The notes under the pieces were generated by a model that did not search any database, was not told the DNA's origin, and saw only the letters and a program-made list of their open reading frames with translations. The translations under genes were made by a program, and so were the position numbers. Source: Scytalidium lignicola (taxonomy: Eukaryota; Ascomycota; Leotiomycetes). Taken from it: a DNA stretch of 64,000 nucleotides. This document shows positions 44,599 through 55,458 of the stretch, piece after piece. Each line of letters starts with the position of its first letter. Positions within the stretch are counted from its first letter, which is position 1. The stretch spans positions 62,001-126,000 of the forward strand of contig NCSJ02000030.1 of the NCBI GenBank assembly GCA_002812745.2. The letters are read 5' to 3'.

Positions 44599-45354
44599 GA
44601 TTAAGAACTCATTCGAGAGACAAAACTCTCATGAATCCTATCATTATTATATATACTTGAAGAAGGTTAACACCAAGGCCATAGGGTGACGAGCTTCCTC
44701 AGCGGCGCATTCCAGGAAATACTGCTTTGGGAGCCATTAAGTAGTTGAACATTGAGGCAAGCAGTGATGGTCCAGACAGAGGTGCCGAATTTGTTGGCGG
44801 AGAGGGCTTTGGGGCCTCCAGGAAACCTTCGTAGCACTTTATAATCTAAGGAAAGTCTCTAGGTGTGGCATCCGCATCTGTGCAAGCCAGAAAGTTATGG
44901 GCTGTTTGGCTCATGTTGAATCGATAAAAGGGATTTGTGATGTTGGATATAAGGCTCTTGATATATCAAGAGATGTTCATTGAAAGAAAGAAGGGGAAAA
45001 AAAGGTAACGCTATTTACTTCAAACTCCAAGTTCAAAATGAAATATTTCGAGATAGATAATAGATCTATGTCTCTGACAAATGTTGGTCAGCCTGCCCGG
45101 ACAGGTGTCTACTACACCTGTCTCAGCTGCCGCCGAAAGGCCAAATTATGGCATTATTTTTGAGTTGGGACTATTTTGAACTGTGGAACCGTTGTGATAA
45201 TTATTAAATCAAAGAATCATTGTTCATGAATTATCTCCCTAGAAGGCACGGATGGCGGGAAGATACCGGGAAGGGATTGTGATGTGTCGTGCTCCGTAGC
45301 AAGGAGAAGTCTAGTTCACGATCCATCCTGTGAGAGGATGGTGGAAATAACCTG
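44599..45354. other. Intergenic with a possible small minus-strand exon
   Basis: See the separate entry for 44699-44914. Apart from that I see no gene. A direct or inverted CAGGTGTCTACTACACCTG palindrome lies at about 45103-45121. Confidence 0.4.
44699..44914 (-). pseudogene. Candidate small ORF with one in-frame TAG
   Basis: On the minus strand a 49-codon frame (44845-44702) ends at TGA 44699 and has protein-like composition (EGFLEAPKPSPP, LLASMFNYLMAPKAVFPGM). Upstream, the same frame continues through a TAG at 44848-44846 to an ATG at 44914. TAG could be CAG hit by C-to-T, or CTTTCCTTAG could be a splice acceptor of a gene whose 5' exon I cannot find. No family recognised. Confidence 0.3.
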
Positions 45355-45416
45355 TCACGTGTATGTATAGTAATCACGGGGAAACAATAATCCTCAGCCA
45401 AGCTTTATTCACGTGA
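45355..45416 (+). promoter_or_regulatory. Two CACGTG (Cbf1/E-box type) elements upstream of ARP4
   Basis: TCACGTG at 45355-45361 and the perfect palindrome TCACGTGA at 45409-45416 lie 205-270 bases upstream of the ARP4 start codon. CACGTG is bound by Cbf1-type bHLH proteins in fungi. Regulation is inferred from position only. Confidence 0.4.
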
Positions 45417-45621
45417 TGGAAAGGCACAGGTCAACAAAGATTGGATGGAGACTCTGCATTCGCTTCCACTTGCCTTGCAGTTCAGCCTGCTCCCAAACAT
45501 TTCAACACGACTCGCGTGAATCGCATCTTCAAAGTAAATCCCCGACTCCAATTTACTACGGCGTCAACCTTTCATATCAAGTAGTCCCTGCTAAAGTATA
45601 CGATAATATACGGCATTGAAC

Positions 45622-47069
45622 ATGGCTGCTCAGGTGCTGACCTCGGCCATGCAGCCGACCGACGTATATGGTGGAGGTGAGTATGCGCCGTCGCGAACTT
45701 GAACCATCACGCTTACAGCTTAATAGATGAGGTTTCTGCTATCGTGATTGATCCTGGATACTCCAGCGTGCGCGCAGGTTTTGCGGGAGAAGATGCACCC
45801 AAATCATTTGTCAATTCCGCATACGGTGTAGTGGGGGAGAGGTTAATCTTTGGAGATGATTCAATTCATACACCAACTTCAGGCATGGAGATTCGAAATC
45901 CAATGTCCAAGGATGGCATTGTAGAAGATTGGGATGTAGCAACTCAGCTTTGGGAATATGCGATAACGTCACGTCTCACAAGCTTTAAACAGGCTGACCC
46001 AAAGACGAATGGCTTGAACGATCCAAAAGATGTGGAAGCGGAAATGGAAGGTGTGGAAACACAGGAGAAGCCTTTGGAAGAACATCCTCTTTTGATGACA
46101 GAGACAGCATGGAACACCCCAAAATCACGAGAGAAAGCAATTGAGGTAGCAATGGAGTCATGGGGTGCTCCAGCCTTCTGGTTGGCTCGCAACAGTGTCT
46201 TGGCTTCGTTCGGAGCAGGAAAAGCTACTGCTTTGGTAGTTGATGTTGGCGCCTCAAATGCATCCGTAGTGGCGATCCATGATGGCATTATTCTCAAGAA
46301 AAGTGTTCAAAGATCACCACTGGCAGGTAATTTCCTCTCTTCACAACTACGAAGTCTCTTCAGTTCCGTAGATCCGAAGGTCGAGTTAGTACCACATTTC
46401 ATGGTCGCTACAAAGACTCCTGTAGAGGCAGGTGCTCCAGCTCAAGCCACATACCGTCCCTTTAAGGTTCCACCAACTACAAGCTTTAGAGCTTTGGAAG
46501 AGGAACGGGTCCTCACTGAATTCAAGGAGTCTGTTGTTCAAGTCTGGCCTGGCCCTGGAAGATTAAGCTCAGGAACGGCCACGGGCTCGACAAACATAGA
46601 CTACGCAAAGTCACTTCCAGGACGAGTGTTTGAGATGCCTGATGGTTCTAACCAGATGTGGGGAGTCGAAAGATACACTGTCAGCGAAGGCATGTGGGAT
46701 GAGAAAGCTGCTCTTCCAGTTGAAGGAGAAACTGCCCCGACTAAAGCTCAGACAATTCCAGAGCTGGTCAAGGCTTCAATATCAGCGGTAGATATGGACC
46801 TACGGGCAGCTCTGCTCCAGAATATCGTCGTAACTGGGGGGACGACTTTGCTCAATGGATTTGCGGATAGGCTTAACAACGAAATAACTGCGATATACCC
46901 TGGAGCACGGATAAAAATTCAAGCAGCTGGCCTGACAAGCGAGCGACGGTTTGGCAGCTGGATTGGAGGCAGCATTTTAGGCAGTTTAGGAACATTCCAC
47001 CAGATGTGGATATCCAGAAAGGAATACGAGGAAAACGGGGCGGGAATAGTTGACAAGAGATGTAAATGA
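45622..47069 (+). CDS. ARP4: Actin-related protein 4 (NuA4/INO80/SWR1 subunit)
   Basis: Exon 1 (45622-45676) and exon 2 (45727-47069) are joined by a 50-nt GTGAGT..TAG intron, giving 465 residues. The junction rebuilds the Arp4 start [31 protein letters not shown]. The actin fold is evident: phosphate loop 1 ([15 protein letters not shown]), [18 protein letters not shown] (phosphate loop 2), [16 protein letters not shown] (adenosine motif) and [29 protein letters not shown] at the C-terminus. The [18 protein letters not shown] ending is typical of Arp4/BAF53. A family-specific insertion (residues 100-135, acidic) follows the first subdomain. Arp4 sits with nuclear actin in the NuA4 acetyltransferase and the INO80 and SWR1 remodellers. 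The gene is convergent with the D-serine dehydratase-like gene. Confidence 0.95.
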
Positions 47070-47223
47070 TATATCAAAAGTTGGTTGGACTTTTTGTCAC
47101 GGTGGTGGGATTGTGGCGTACGGTGTTTACGGGCTTGACCTCTAAGTCCAAGGTAGAGGAATCCAGAACATGAATCCAAATTAGAGTTTCTATCTGGCCT
47201 AAATTTGATATAGTTTTTCTCGT

Positions 47224-48762
47224 TCACCACCCTCTCCAGCGTACCCAGACATCTATTATCTCATCTTCTTTGCCAGTTCTACTCGAATCCACTATTTGAT
47301 ACCAGCCATGTCCAGCGCCTGCAATACAAGAATGGTTCGGCCAGACCCGAACCTTTTGGCCAATTCTTAATGGTTTGACATTCTCCTTGTTGCCCTTCCA
47401 TGTCAAAACACCATGCTCCTGACTGATCCTACCTACCTGCCAACCCTCATGCTCCTCTGGACCTGCGGTCGGCATTTCCGCATCACTGATGTTCCATGGC
47501 GAGAGAATACCCCATCCAGAATACGCTTTACATGGTTCTCTTCCTAATCCAATCGAGCCAAGACCCAACAGTACTTCAGGGGTCCCATTTACTCCTCTGC
47601 CTGGGTAGATACTTGCAACTTCAGCAACGACGGTGAATGCCAAGTTAGACCACGTTAGCGTAGCGTTCGGCCCTTCGCTAGGTGCTGAATGTGTTGCAAG
47701 TTATTAGATATCAAGTGTTATGTACACACCAGCATGAATCTCAAGGCTACAGTTCCGTTCTTTGAGTATGCTGATGGTGCCCCGAAGTGCTGATATCGCC
47801 ATACTCTCATCTTCAGGGGTGTTTTCGTCAGCTGCGAGAACGTTATTAATTGAGGTCGTAGTCGGGGTGGCCCCAACAGAGAGTACCAATGGTATGGAGG
47901 GGCTAGCTTCGAGAACTGTTTCCGCAGTCACAAGCAAAGCCTCGAATTCTTGACGTAGTAAGTCCACAGCTGCTGCTTTTGAGCCTTGATAGTAGCTATG
48001 ACCTGCATGAGAATATAGACCGTACAGTACGGCTGATCCTCTAGAACTCAGTTCCAGAGCGCCAGGAACCAATTCCGAAAGAATATCAGAAAAAGGTTGT
48101 GCTCCTGCCCTATGACCACCCATATCTACTTTGATGAATATCTTTGGAGCAATTCCAGATTTGATTTTTATTGCTTCCACGAACGGTAGTTGTCCAGGAT
48201 GATCCACCATGACTGATACGCCACCCGGACCGAGTTCTTTCGCGATTAATGATAAACGGTCAACTGTGGAAGGAGTTATGGGGAAACTATATAGAAGCTT
48301 ATTTTGTAAGAAAGGAATGAATATCGTGGAACAGATATCGTACATTCACGGGCCTACTTTTGCTTTGGTACTCTTTTAGTACCGGGACCACGTTTTCTGC
48401 TTCAACCAACGTAGATACGATGATGTTTGCAGGGCCGGAACCGCTACCAAGTTGTAGCTGTGTAAGTTCACTTGTCTTAGGTAATGCATAACGTTAATCG
48501 TATATCTAACCAGAGATAAAGCAAATAACACTGTCTAATATAAGATAGGCATAAGAGGGGGAAAAAAGGCTACCTTGTGTGTCTTGATATGTGCTCGCCA
48601 TCCTAGCCCTAGTGCTTCTACTGCTTTCAAAATACGATTGCAGTTTTCCTTGACTATGTGGAGATCCAAAACTGCGGAAGGAGTCTGTACATCTTTCAGA
48701 GATTTATGGATGAACTCCTTATGCAGCTCCTCCTTTGTAGGAAGAGGATATTGCAAAACCAT
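47224..48762 (-). CDS. D-serine dehydratase-like gene carrying two adjacent in-frame stops
   Basis: Exons are 48762-48574, 48475-48344 and 48297-47224. Apart from two stops the frame encodes 464 residues. It is a fold-type III PLP enzyme of the DSD1/alanine-racemase-N family. The PLP lysine sits in WRAHIKTHK (K60), the middle has IKVDMGGHRAG and GLYSHAGHSYY, and the zinc ligands His429 and Cys431 are in VWPNHSCIAGAGHGWY. The enzyme would convert D-serine to pyruvate and ammonia. At 47706-47701 the frame reads TAA TAA exactly where relatives have Gln-Gln after HAGxYPxxDL. Two CAA-to-TAA changes explain this. A 45-nt GTGTGT..CAG intron (47729-47685) would remove both stops in frame, but also 15 conserved residues. 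It is probably inactive, though the rest is pristine. Confidence 0.82.
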
Positions 48763-49336
48763 AGTCGCTCACTTCAACCTGGCGAAATATTAAGATAAAT
48801 GGATGACAGTAGTTGGGCCAGATCATGAAAGATGTTTTCCCAACCTGACTAATCTACGAAGACCTTCATTTTGTGCCCACTTCCACAGCATATCAGAACT
48901 CAGGTTGCACTCGCAACAAGGTCTAAGCGGAGCCGACAATGGAGATGAGCAGAAATAGGCATTGAGGAATAATAAATCACTACGTTTAAAATCTTCACAT
49001 ATGTGTGCCATAAGTTCACATATCGAAGAGAGTTGAGAATGGATGATACCTGATCACGTTACGGGAGGCACGTGAAGATTACAGAATTATACGGTGACCT
49101 GAATATCCACATGCGCAACCAAAATCGCGTCTGCCGAAATGCTTCCACTTCACTTACAACTCCACAAACCATCTCAGTTCGATCACAATATCCACCTCTG
49201 GTGTCCGTTAGATGTACTTGAACAGCTCATGTGTGGTGCTGCTTCCCCTGGAGCACGAAAACCACATCGCCAAATGGTGAATCAACTATCTTGACCCCCA
49301 AAATTCAGTTTCGGAGGCGACTATCCTATTGCAACG
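48763..49336. promoter_or_regulatory. Divergent promoter region, D-serine dehydratase-like and TAF1 genes
   Basis: About 570 bases between opposite start codons. Contains TCACGTT and GCACGTGA at about 49053-49075, near-copies of the CACGTG element seen before ARP4. No coding sequence. Confidence 0.5.
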
Positions 49337-52300
49337 ATGGCAACGATGGCGGAGGGGACTGCAGTAGACTTCGAGGATATCGACTGGAAACGTCAGCAAG
49401 AGTTAGACGAGGCTAACTTTCAACGTCTGATCAACGCACCGCCAGAGCGTGATGAGAGTTCCGGACTCTTCGATCTCGACCGCCCACTTGACCTAGGTGA
49501 AAAGGCAGACGATGCGCAGGATTTCGAAGATATAAGTGATGACGATCTTCCAGAGGAAGAAGAGGGTACTGGTGTGAATGGTGCTGATGTACCTGGCCTC
49601 ACGGATGATGCAGGGACAAGTAACGAAACTGATGACCTCTTTGGAGAAGGTCGCGCTTCTTCTCCGCTTGACGAACTTGAAGAACAGGATACGTTTCACC
49701 AGCCACGGATACACCCATTACAGCACTCTGATGAGGATATTGAGGGGCCGTACCAACAATCGACTGCAGAGCTCTTTGAGTTGAACTTTGGTCCAGAAGC
49801 GAAGCGGTACCTTGCTGCAAACCAGGATTTATCAATACCTGCGCCCGCCGAGACCGAGGAGGATTTCCTTAAGCAATCGTGGCCCGGCTTTAGGAAGGGT
49901 GTTATATTGAACTGGAACGAGCTTCTGCCAACGAAGAACGCACATTATATTCCGAAAGTCCCAGTCAAACCTCCGAAGCCTTTAAATCTTACAAAAGTCA
50001 GCTTAGATCTTGCTCTTGACCAGGAGAAGTCATTTAGAACTGCCGGACCAGCTGTATCAGATAAAAGGAAGCGTGTTCTTGAGGCTGAAGCAAGAGGTCT
50101 TGTAGCAATTGTGGAAGACTCTGCTGATGAGAAGAGCGTTGAAGACGAGTTCGAATGGGAGATACCTTCACAAACAGAGGCTATGAAAGGATTGACTTGG
50201 ACGGACCTTGAGATTATATGTGATGACTGGGAGTCGAAGATCAACGCTGAATCATTTGATGTACCCATGGTAGAAGAAATACAAGAAGATGAGCTTGAAG
50301 AGTGGGATCGAGAAATCCTTGGACACTCTGCGAAGCGCAGAAAGGTCAAGCACGAAGAAGTCGATATCATGAATATCCCCCGGTATTCTGTACCGACATT
50401 CGACAACTTTGAGCAAGCTACAGCATGGATAGCTAAGCGGGTAACGTTAGATCTCAACGACCCTCAACTTCTTGTGGATGTCCAGGAGGTCAACCCTGCC
50501 AAAAAGCGACAGAGACTTGGTGGGAATTTCAAACGGACTGGAGGAGGAAGCCTTTCGAAGACACTCGGTCAACGGTACAATATCTCTAACGATGAAGCCT
50601 ACGACGCGCTTAAAGAAAACCACCAGAGCAAAGTGCGGGCAACTATTGGCAACCTTAGCGTTGAACATAGTTTGCCCGCAATGAAGTTACAATGGCCATA
50701 CTACAGGGTTAAGCTTTATACTCGGGAAGCTCGATCATTCCACCGACCGTCCATCAAGTTCAATAAGGTTGTCAATCAACATGTTACGTTCTCGAAGCCT
50801 GGTACACGAAAAAAGAAGAATGTGAAAGGACTCTCTACCCAAGAAGTTTTCAAGGAAACGAAAGATCTTTCACTTTTGGATGTATATGCAAATGCTACTT
50901 TGCTTGAGTATTCGGAGGAACACCCAACGGTTCTCTCCAATTTTGGTATGGGCAATCGCATCATCAACTACTACCGACGGAAAAATGCGGATGATACTGA
51001 ACGCCCCAAACCCTCCGACGGGGTTGGCGATGTTACTGTTCTTTTGCCAGAAGACAGATCTCCCTTTGCAAATTTTGGTATGGTTGACCCCGGCGAAATT
51101 GTTCCAACAATTCACAATGCCATGTACCGAGCGCCTATATTTAAGCATCAGCCGAAAGATACCGATTTCTTAGTGATCCGAAATAGCACAGGTATTGGTG
51201 GAATGCAATGGTATATCCGCAATATAGACCACTTATATGCAGTTGGACAACAGTTTCCTTCCATGGAAATACCAGGTCCACACTCCAGAAAAGTCACCAA
51301 CGCAGCTAAGAACAGGATGAAGATGATCGCCTTTAGAAAAATTCGACACAGCCCTCATCAGAACCTGAAGATAGGCGAGATTACTGCACACATAGCCGAA
51401 TCAACGGATATGCAGAACAGGCAGAAGCTAAAGGAGTTTATCCATTATGACAAGATAGATAAAGTATGGAGAATGAAAGCAGGAGAGTCAGTCCCAGACG
51501 AAGCGACTATTAGATCAATGGTCACACCGGAAGAGGTTTGCGTTATTGATGCCATGCAAGTTGGATCACGTCATCTCGAAGATGCAGGTTATGCGGCACA
51601 AGATGATGACGATGATGCCGATGATCAAGCTGAAGGCCATAGTCTGGAACAGTCTCTTGCACCATGGAAGACTAGCAAAGCTTTCCTTGAAGCCTCTGCT
51701 GATAAGGCCATGCTTCAGCTTCATGGTGAGGGTGACCCATCTGGATGTGGGCTTGCATTTAGCTTCATCAAAACGTCGATGAAAGGTGGTTATATTGGTG
51801 CTCTGCAAGGCCCAAATGCTACGTCCGCCGATGCCATTGCGAGGGAGCGAAAGGCAAATGGTGGACATACATACAATGTCAAGAAGCAGCAGGGGCTATA
51901 CAACGATGCGATCCGAGAAATCTGGGAGAAGCAAAGGTCGAATCTTTCTAATCCAACGGAACGCGCTGAAAATGATCTTGAGCGAGAACAAGCTGAAGAG
52001 GACGAAAGGCTAGGAGTGGAACAGACACCTCGCGGAGGGGCAACCCCAGCGGGCTTTGGTAGCTTCGATGATTCAGTCAGTCAAATAAGTAGATTCAGCA
52101 CGGGGAGTCGACAAGGAAGGGTTATGCGGATTACGAGACAGGTTCGAAACAAGTTTGGAGGATTTGATGAAGTTCAGGAGATTGTCAAAGACGTCCGAGT
52201 CTGGCGCGAGTATCAAAAGCGTCGAGTTGCAATGGATGCCGAAAAGATGAAGTAAGTTGCTTGATAAGTGAGACTATGAACTGAGTCGCTGACTTGCCTT

Positions 52301-52959
52301 AGTGTGTACGATGCCAAGCCGACTGGCAATGCAGACTTTGATCGACAAGAGGCTGCAAGGTACGGGTCTCCATTAACATGCTCTTTTTCAGCATTATTAA
52401 CCCAGGCACAGGATCAAGAAAGAACTCGCACGTCTAGAGCGCAACAAAGAACGTCGTCATGCTCGCGAGAAGCAAAAGGGGATCTTCCGAGCACCGTCAG
52501 AAGTGCAGGATGGTGGTTCGCCATCAGCTACACCGACCCAATCGGTCGAGAAGCCTACTGGAACTACACGAAAGTGTGCCAACTGTGGACAAATGGGTCA
52601 CATCAAGACCAACAAAAAGTACTGTGATAATTGCGCACCTTGGTTCTACTATTCTCAACATCATTCTGCTCAAGTGACAAGAGATTGATCAGCTTACCTT
52701 GTGTCTATTCTCTTCCAGTGATAGAGCGTATAGGGCCCGCTTAGGCGACATGGACTAGGGTCTAATAGCCCCTAGTCGTTTGTTAAAATAATCAAGCAAA
52801 CAGCAACCTTGAATACTTTTAACTATTTTCATACGGTTATGCTAACATTTTCACCCTTCCAGACTTTGTCCCATGCTTAACGGCACGATGAAACCGGAAG
52901 ATAGCGTCCCCAACAATGGCGGCTTTGGCGCCATCAACGCTCCGTCGTTTTCCTCTTGA
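49337..52959 (+). CDS. TAF1: TFIID subunit TAF1
   Basis: Exons are 49337-52251, 52303-52359, 52412-52618 and 52863-52959, giving 1091 residues. Introns are 51, 52 and 244 nt. The N-terminal 130 residues are highly acidic, as in the TBP-binding TAND region. DUF3591, the TAF1 core that contacts TAF7 and was proposed as the acetyltransferase region, spans about residues 430-900 (SLPAMKLQWPYYRVKLYTREARSFHRP, FGMGNRIINYYRR, TGIGGMQWYIRNIDHLYAVGQ, PWKTSKAFLEA). A CCHC zinc knuckle, RKCANCGQMGHIKTNKKLC, is completed by the last exon, which ends NGGFGAINAPSFSS, the usual fungal TAF1 tail. There is no bromodomain, as in other fungi. TAF1 is the scaffold of TFIID at RNA polymerase II promoters. Retention of intron 3 is discussed under findings. 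Confidence 0.93.
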
Positions 52960-53832
52960 TTTCTTCACACCTCAGGTCTTCATTTCATACGAACTACTCC
53001 GGCTTATTATACCGAATTCACTACTATTATGGTAGCTAGCCTTCATATGGTATTCACGAATCTTCACGTTGTACAGTATTGATATATACGCATGGCATTT
53101 TTTGCAGTTAATGTTGGGGGGATTAGGACAAATTAATGGGCGTGAAGGTGTTTTAGGAGTTATTTGCTCGAAAGGAGGGATGCGTGCATATAAACAGCGA
53201 TGAGGTTCCCGCTCTCTTGCACGCATTCCATGACCAAATTGCAAGCATTATTGATTCATCAGAAGTGCATGGGTTTTTAGCCAGCGGTCTACATAGCACA
53301 GGGAATGCAAATACGATAGAGTATCTGTAGTTCTTCCACTGTCGTGAACTTCTCTTATCACAACGATGTGTTTAGTGCGACGTTATGGCTAACTTTCGAC
53401 TGTCAGACTTCTAGGTTATAGATGATGTATCACATATCACACAGATAAATGCTTAAATTAAGCGCCAGAGAGAGAGAGAGAGATGATGCCGTTTTTATAA
53501 ACGGGGATCTTTCTCGTGAATTATATATTGTACTGTGAGTATGTGAGTGTACGCGTGTGTGGTCGATAATATGTATGTATATTTAGTTATGTCTTGCATC
53601 TCTGCATATAGCCTCCCATTTTAATCTCCACCTATCCAAAATTATTTGATTACTCGTCTTTTTCTATAATGCATGCCGAAGGGATTTGGGTGGCGGTCAC
53701 TAGTCAGGTTTAACAAAATACCGACAAAAACAACAGCTGGCTTTTCATTTGGTGCCAATGGAATTAATTTGCATCTGCCATGGACTTGTCCAGCAGTTCT
53801 ATGATCCAATTCTCTGTATCTCATGTTCTCAA
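52960..53832. other. Intergenic, with a (GA)n microsatellite
   Basis: A GA repeat of about 8 units lies at 53466-53482. The minus-strand frame at 53642-53953 mostly covers the second exon and 3' flank of the next gene in another frame. No further gene seen. Confidence 0.45.
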
Positions 53833-54737
53833 CTACCGAGTCACCTCTGTTCCAGGAAACCCAAATGCCGCCTGAATATTCTGGAAAATCACCTGGGCTT
53901 GCGTTCCAGTGAGATCGGGTGTATCTGACCCCTGGCCAGGACCAAGGCCACAAGTCTTACAAACCATCAGTTTTCACTCTCACTATCAATGGGTAGACCT
54001 TTACTTACACTTGAACAGTCACTAAGGTTTTGGTCATCAGTCTCACCGCAGGCTCCTTGGTTTGCACCGACACCCGCGCCTGACAGTTGAGTCAGGCAAT
54101 TGTCTAGATTGCTGCCACTGTTACAGCAGAAACGGATTGCACCAGCACAAGCACTTGGGCAATTTGTTATTGTCGGCTTCGTGGGAGTCGATGAAGCCGC
54201 TGTAGGGGCCGTGGAAGTCGACGCCAATGCACTTGAGAAGTTGGGGCTGGCGTCGCCATCCTCATCTTCAACAGGAAATGCAATAGCAGTAGGATTGGCG
54301 CTGATGACTGGATCTTTCACAGGCAGATACTGTGACAACAAAATCTGTCGGAAGACATTGTCGACGATAGCGCTTCCCCCGGAAAACTGAGGATTTTTGA
54401 TACATTGGGTTAGAATATCATTCATCGTAGAGTTGCAGCTGCTGAGATTGGAATCTTGGCCTGGGTTTTCACCGGCTGTTTGATTCATGGAAACGTTGAC
54501 TACATCTGTCAATGCCACTGTAACCTGGCAAAATCCATCTGTGCAGAAAGCGTTATCGTCAGAGCTGGTGTCGAAGGAACAGATTATTGGCTGCATAGCT
54601 GGTATTACGGTTCCCTCTACATCGACTCCTGTATAGTCATCGTCGGAGATAATGTCATTGCGAGCAGGGCCGACACAAGTGACGGTGGCGTTAATATGCC
54701 CGAAGAAGAGAAGAGCTAGAAAAATGTAAAAAGGCAT
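53833..54737 (-). CDS. Secreted cysteine-rich protein, function unknown
   Basis: Exon 1 is 54737-54009 and exon 2 is 53955-53833, joined by a 53-nt GTAAGT..AAG intron, giving 283 residues. The start at MPFYIFLALLFFGHINA is chosen because it begins a clean signal peptide. The frame extends 21 codons upstream, but those residues are charged. The mature protein has a Cys-containing first half (CVGPAR, ICSFD, FCTDGFCQV, SSCNSTMNDILTQC), a Ser/Thr/Pro/Ala linker of about 40 residues that is probably O-glycosylated, and a second Cys-rich part (CPSACAGAIRFCCNSG, NCLTQL, ACGE, DCSS). Several N-x-S/T sites occur. I do not recognise a named family. The layout suggests an extracellular two-domain protein. 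Splicing is supported by phase only. Confidence 0.65.
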
Positions 54738-55458
54738 TTTGATGTGGAAGTACGGTGTTAGGACTTGTCGTTCGTGGGCGCGGGCATCATCCCTTTTCAA
54801 TGATCGAAGAGAGTTTCTACCACGTAATCCGTACAGGCTATATTAACTGATCTCGAACTGAAATAGCTTGTGTCTCACCTGAATTTCTATTTTAAATTTA
54901 CAGACTAGTTGCTTGTCTAATATCTGGGAGAAACAAGAAACGGCCGCAAGACTCGGTGGCTCGGCATTACCAGTATGGTTTCCTAACAGTCCTTTCGGAC
55001 CCTTAGTGCGAGAGACATTGTAAGGAGAGCTTTCCTGAACTAAATTGCGGACGCCACACGAAACAGCGCCTAGCAAAGTCTCCTGTAACGCTAAGAACCC
55101 CCCCATGATAACGTGTGATATCGTTAGATTTTAGTTCGGAGGATCTTAGACTTGGGATTACATTGGTAATCAACTCTCTTCTAAGCTCGGCACTTTGAAT
55201 TAAAATAACCATGCATTTCCCATACGTTTAACGCTATTTGGCAAGATAGCGTCATATTGCTGACGAGATCAATATGGAGTGGAGAGTATGAAACCTCCAT
55301 ACTCGTATTATTGAGCTTACTTCTATATTTGAGATTCTATCACACTAAAAACAGAAGTTTGAAAAGTAGTTGGCAGAATCTCAAATATCAGAGAATATAA
55401 AGGACAAACTATAAGCTGCATAGTACCTGCAAGAATTCTTTCCTTTAGGCTATTAAAA
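54738..55458. other. Intergenic, no gene seen
   Basis: Divergent promoter space between the Cys-rich protein gene (minus) and the metallopeptidase gene (plus). Contains an imperfect inverted repeat around AATCTCAAATAT / ATATTTGAGATT (55325-55390). Confidence 0.4.
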
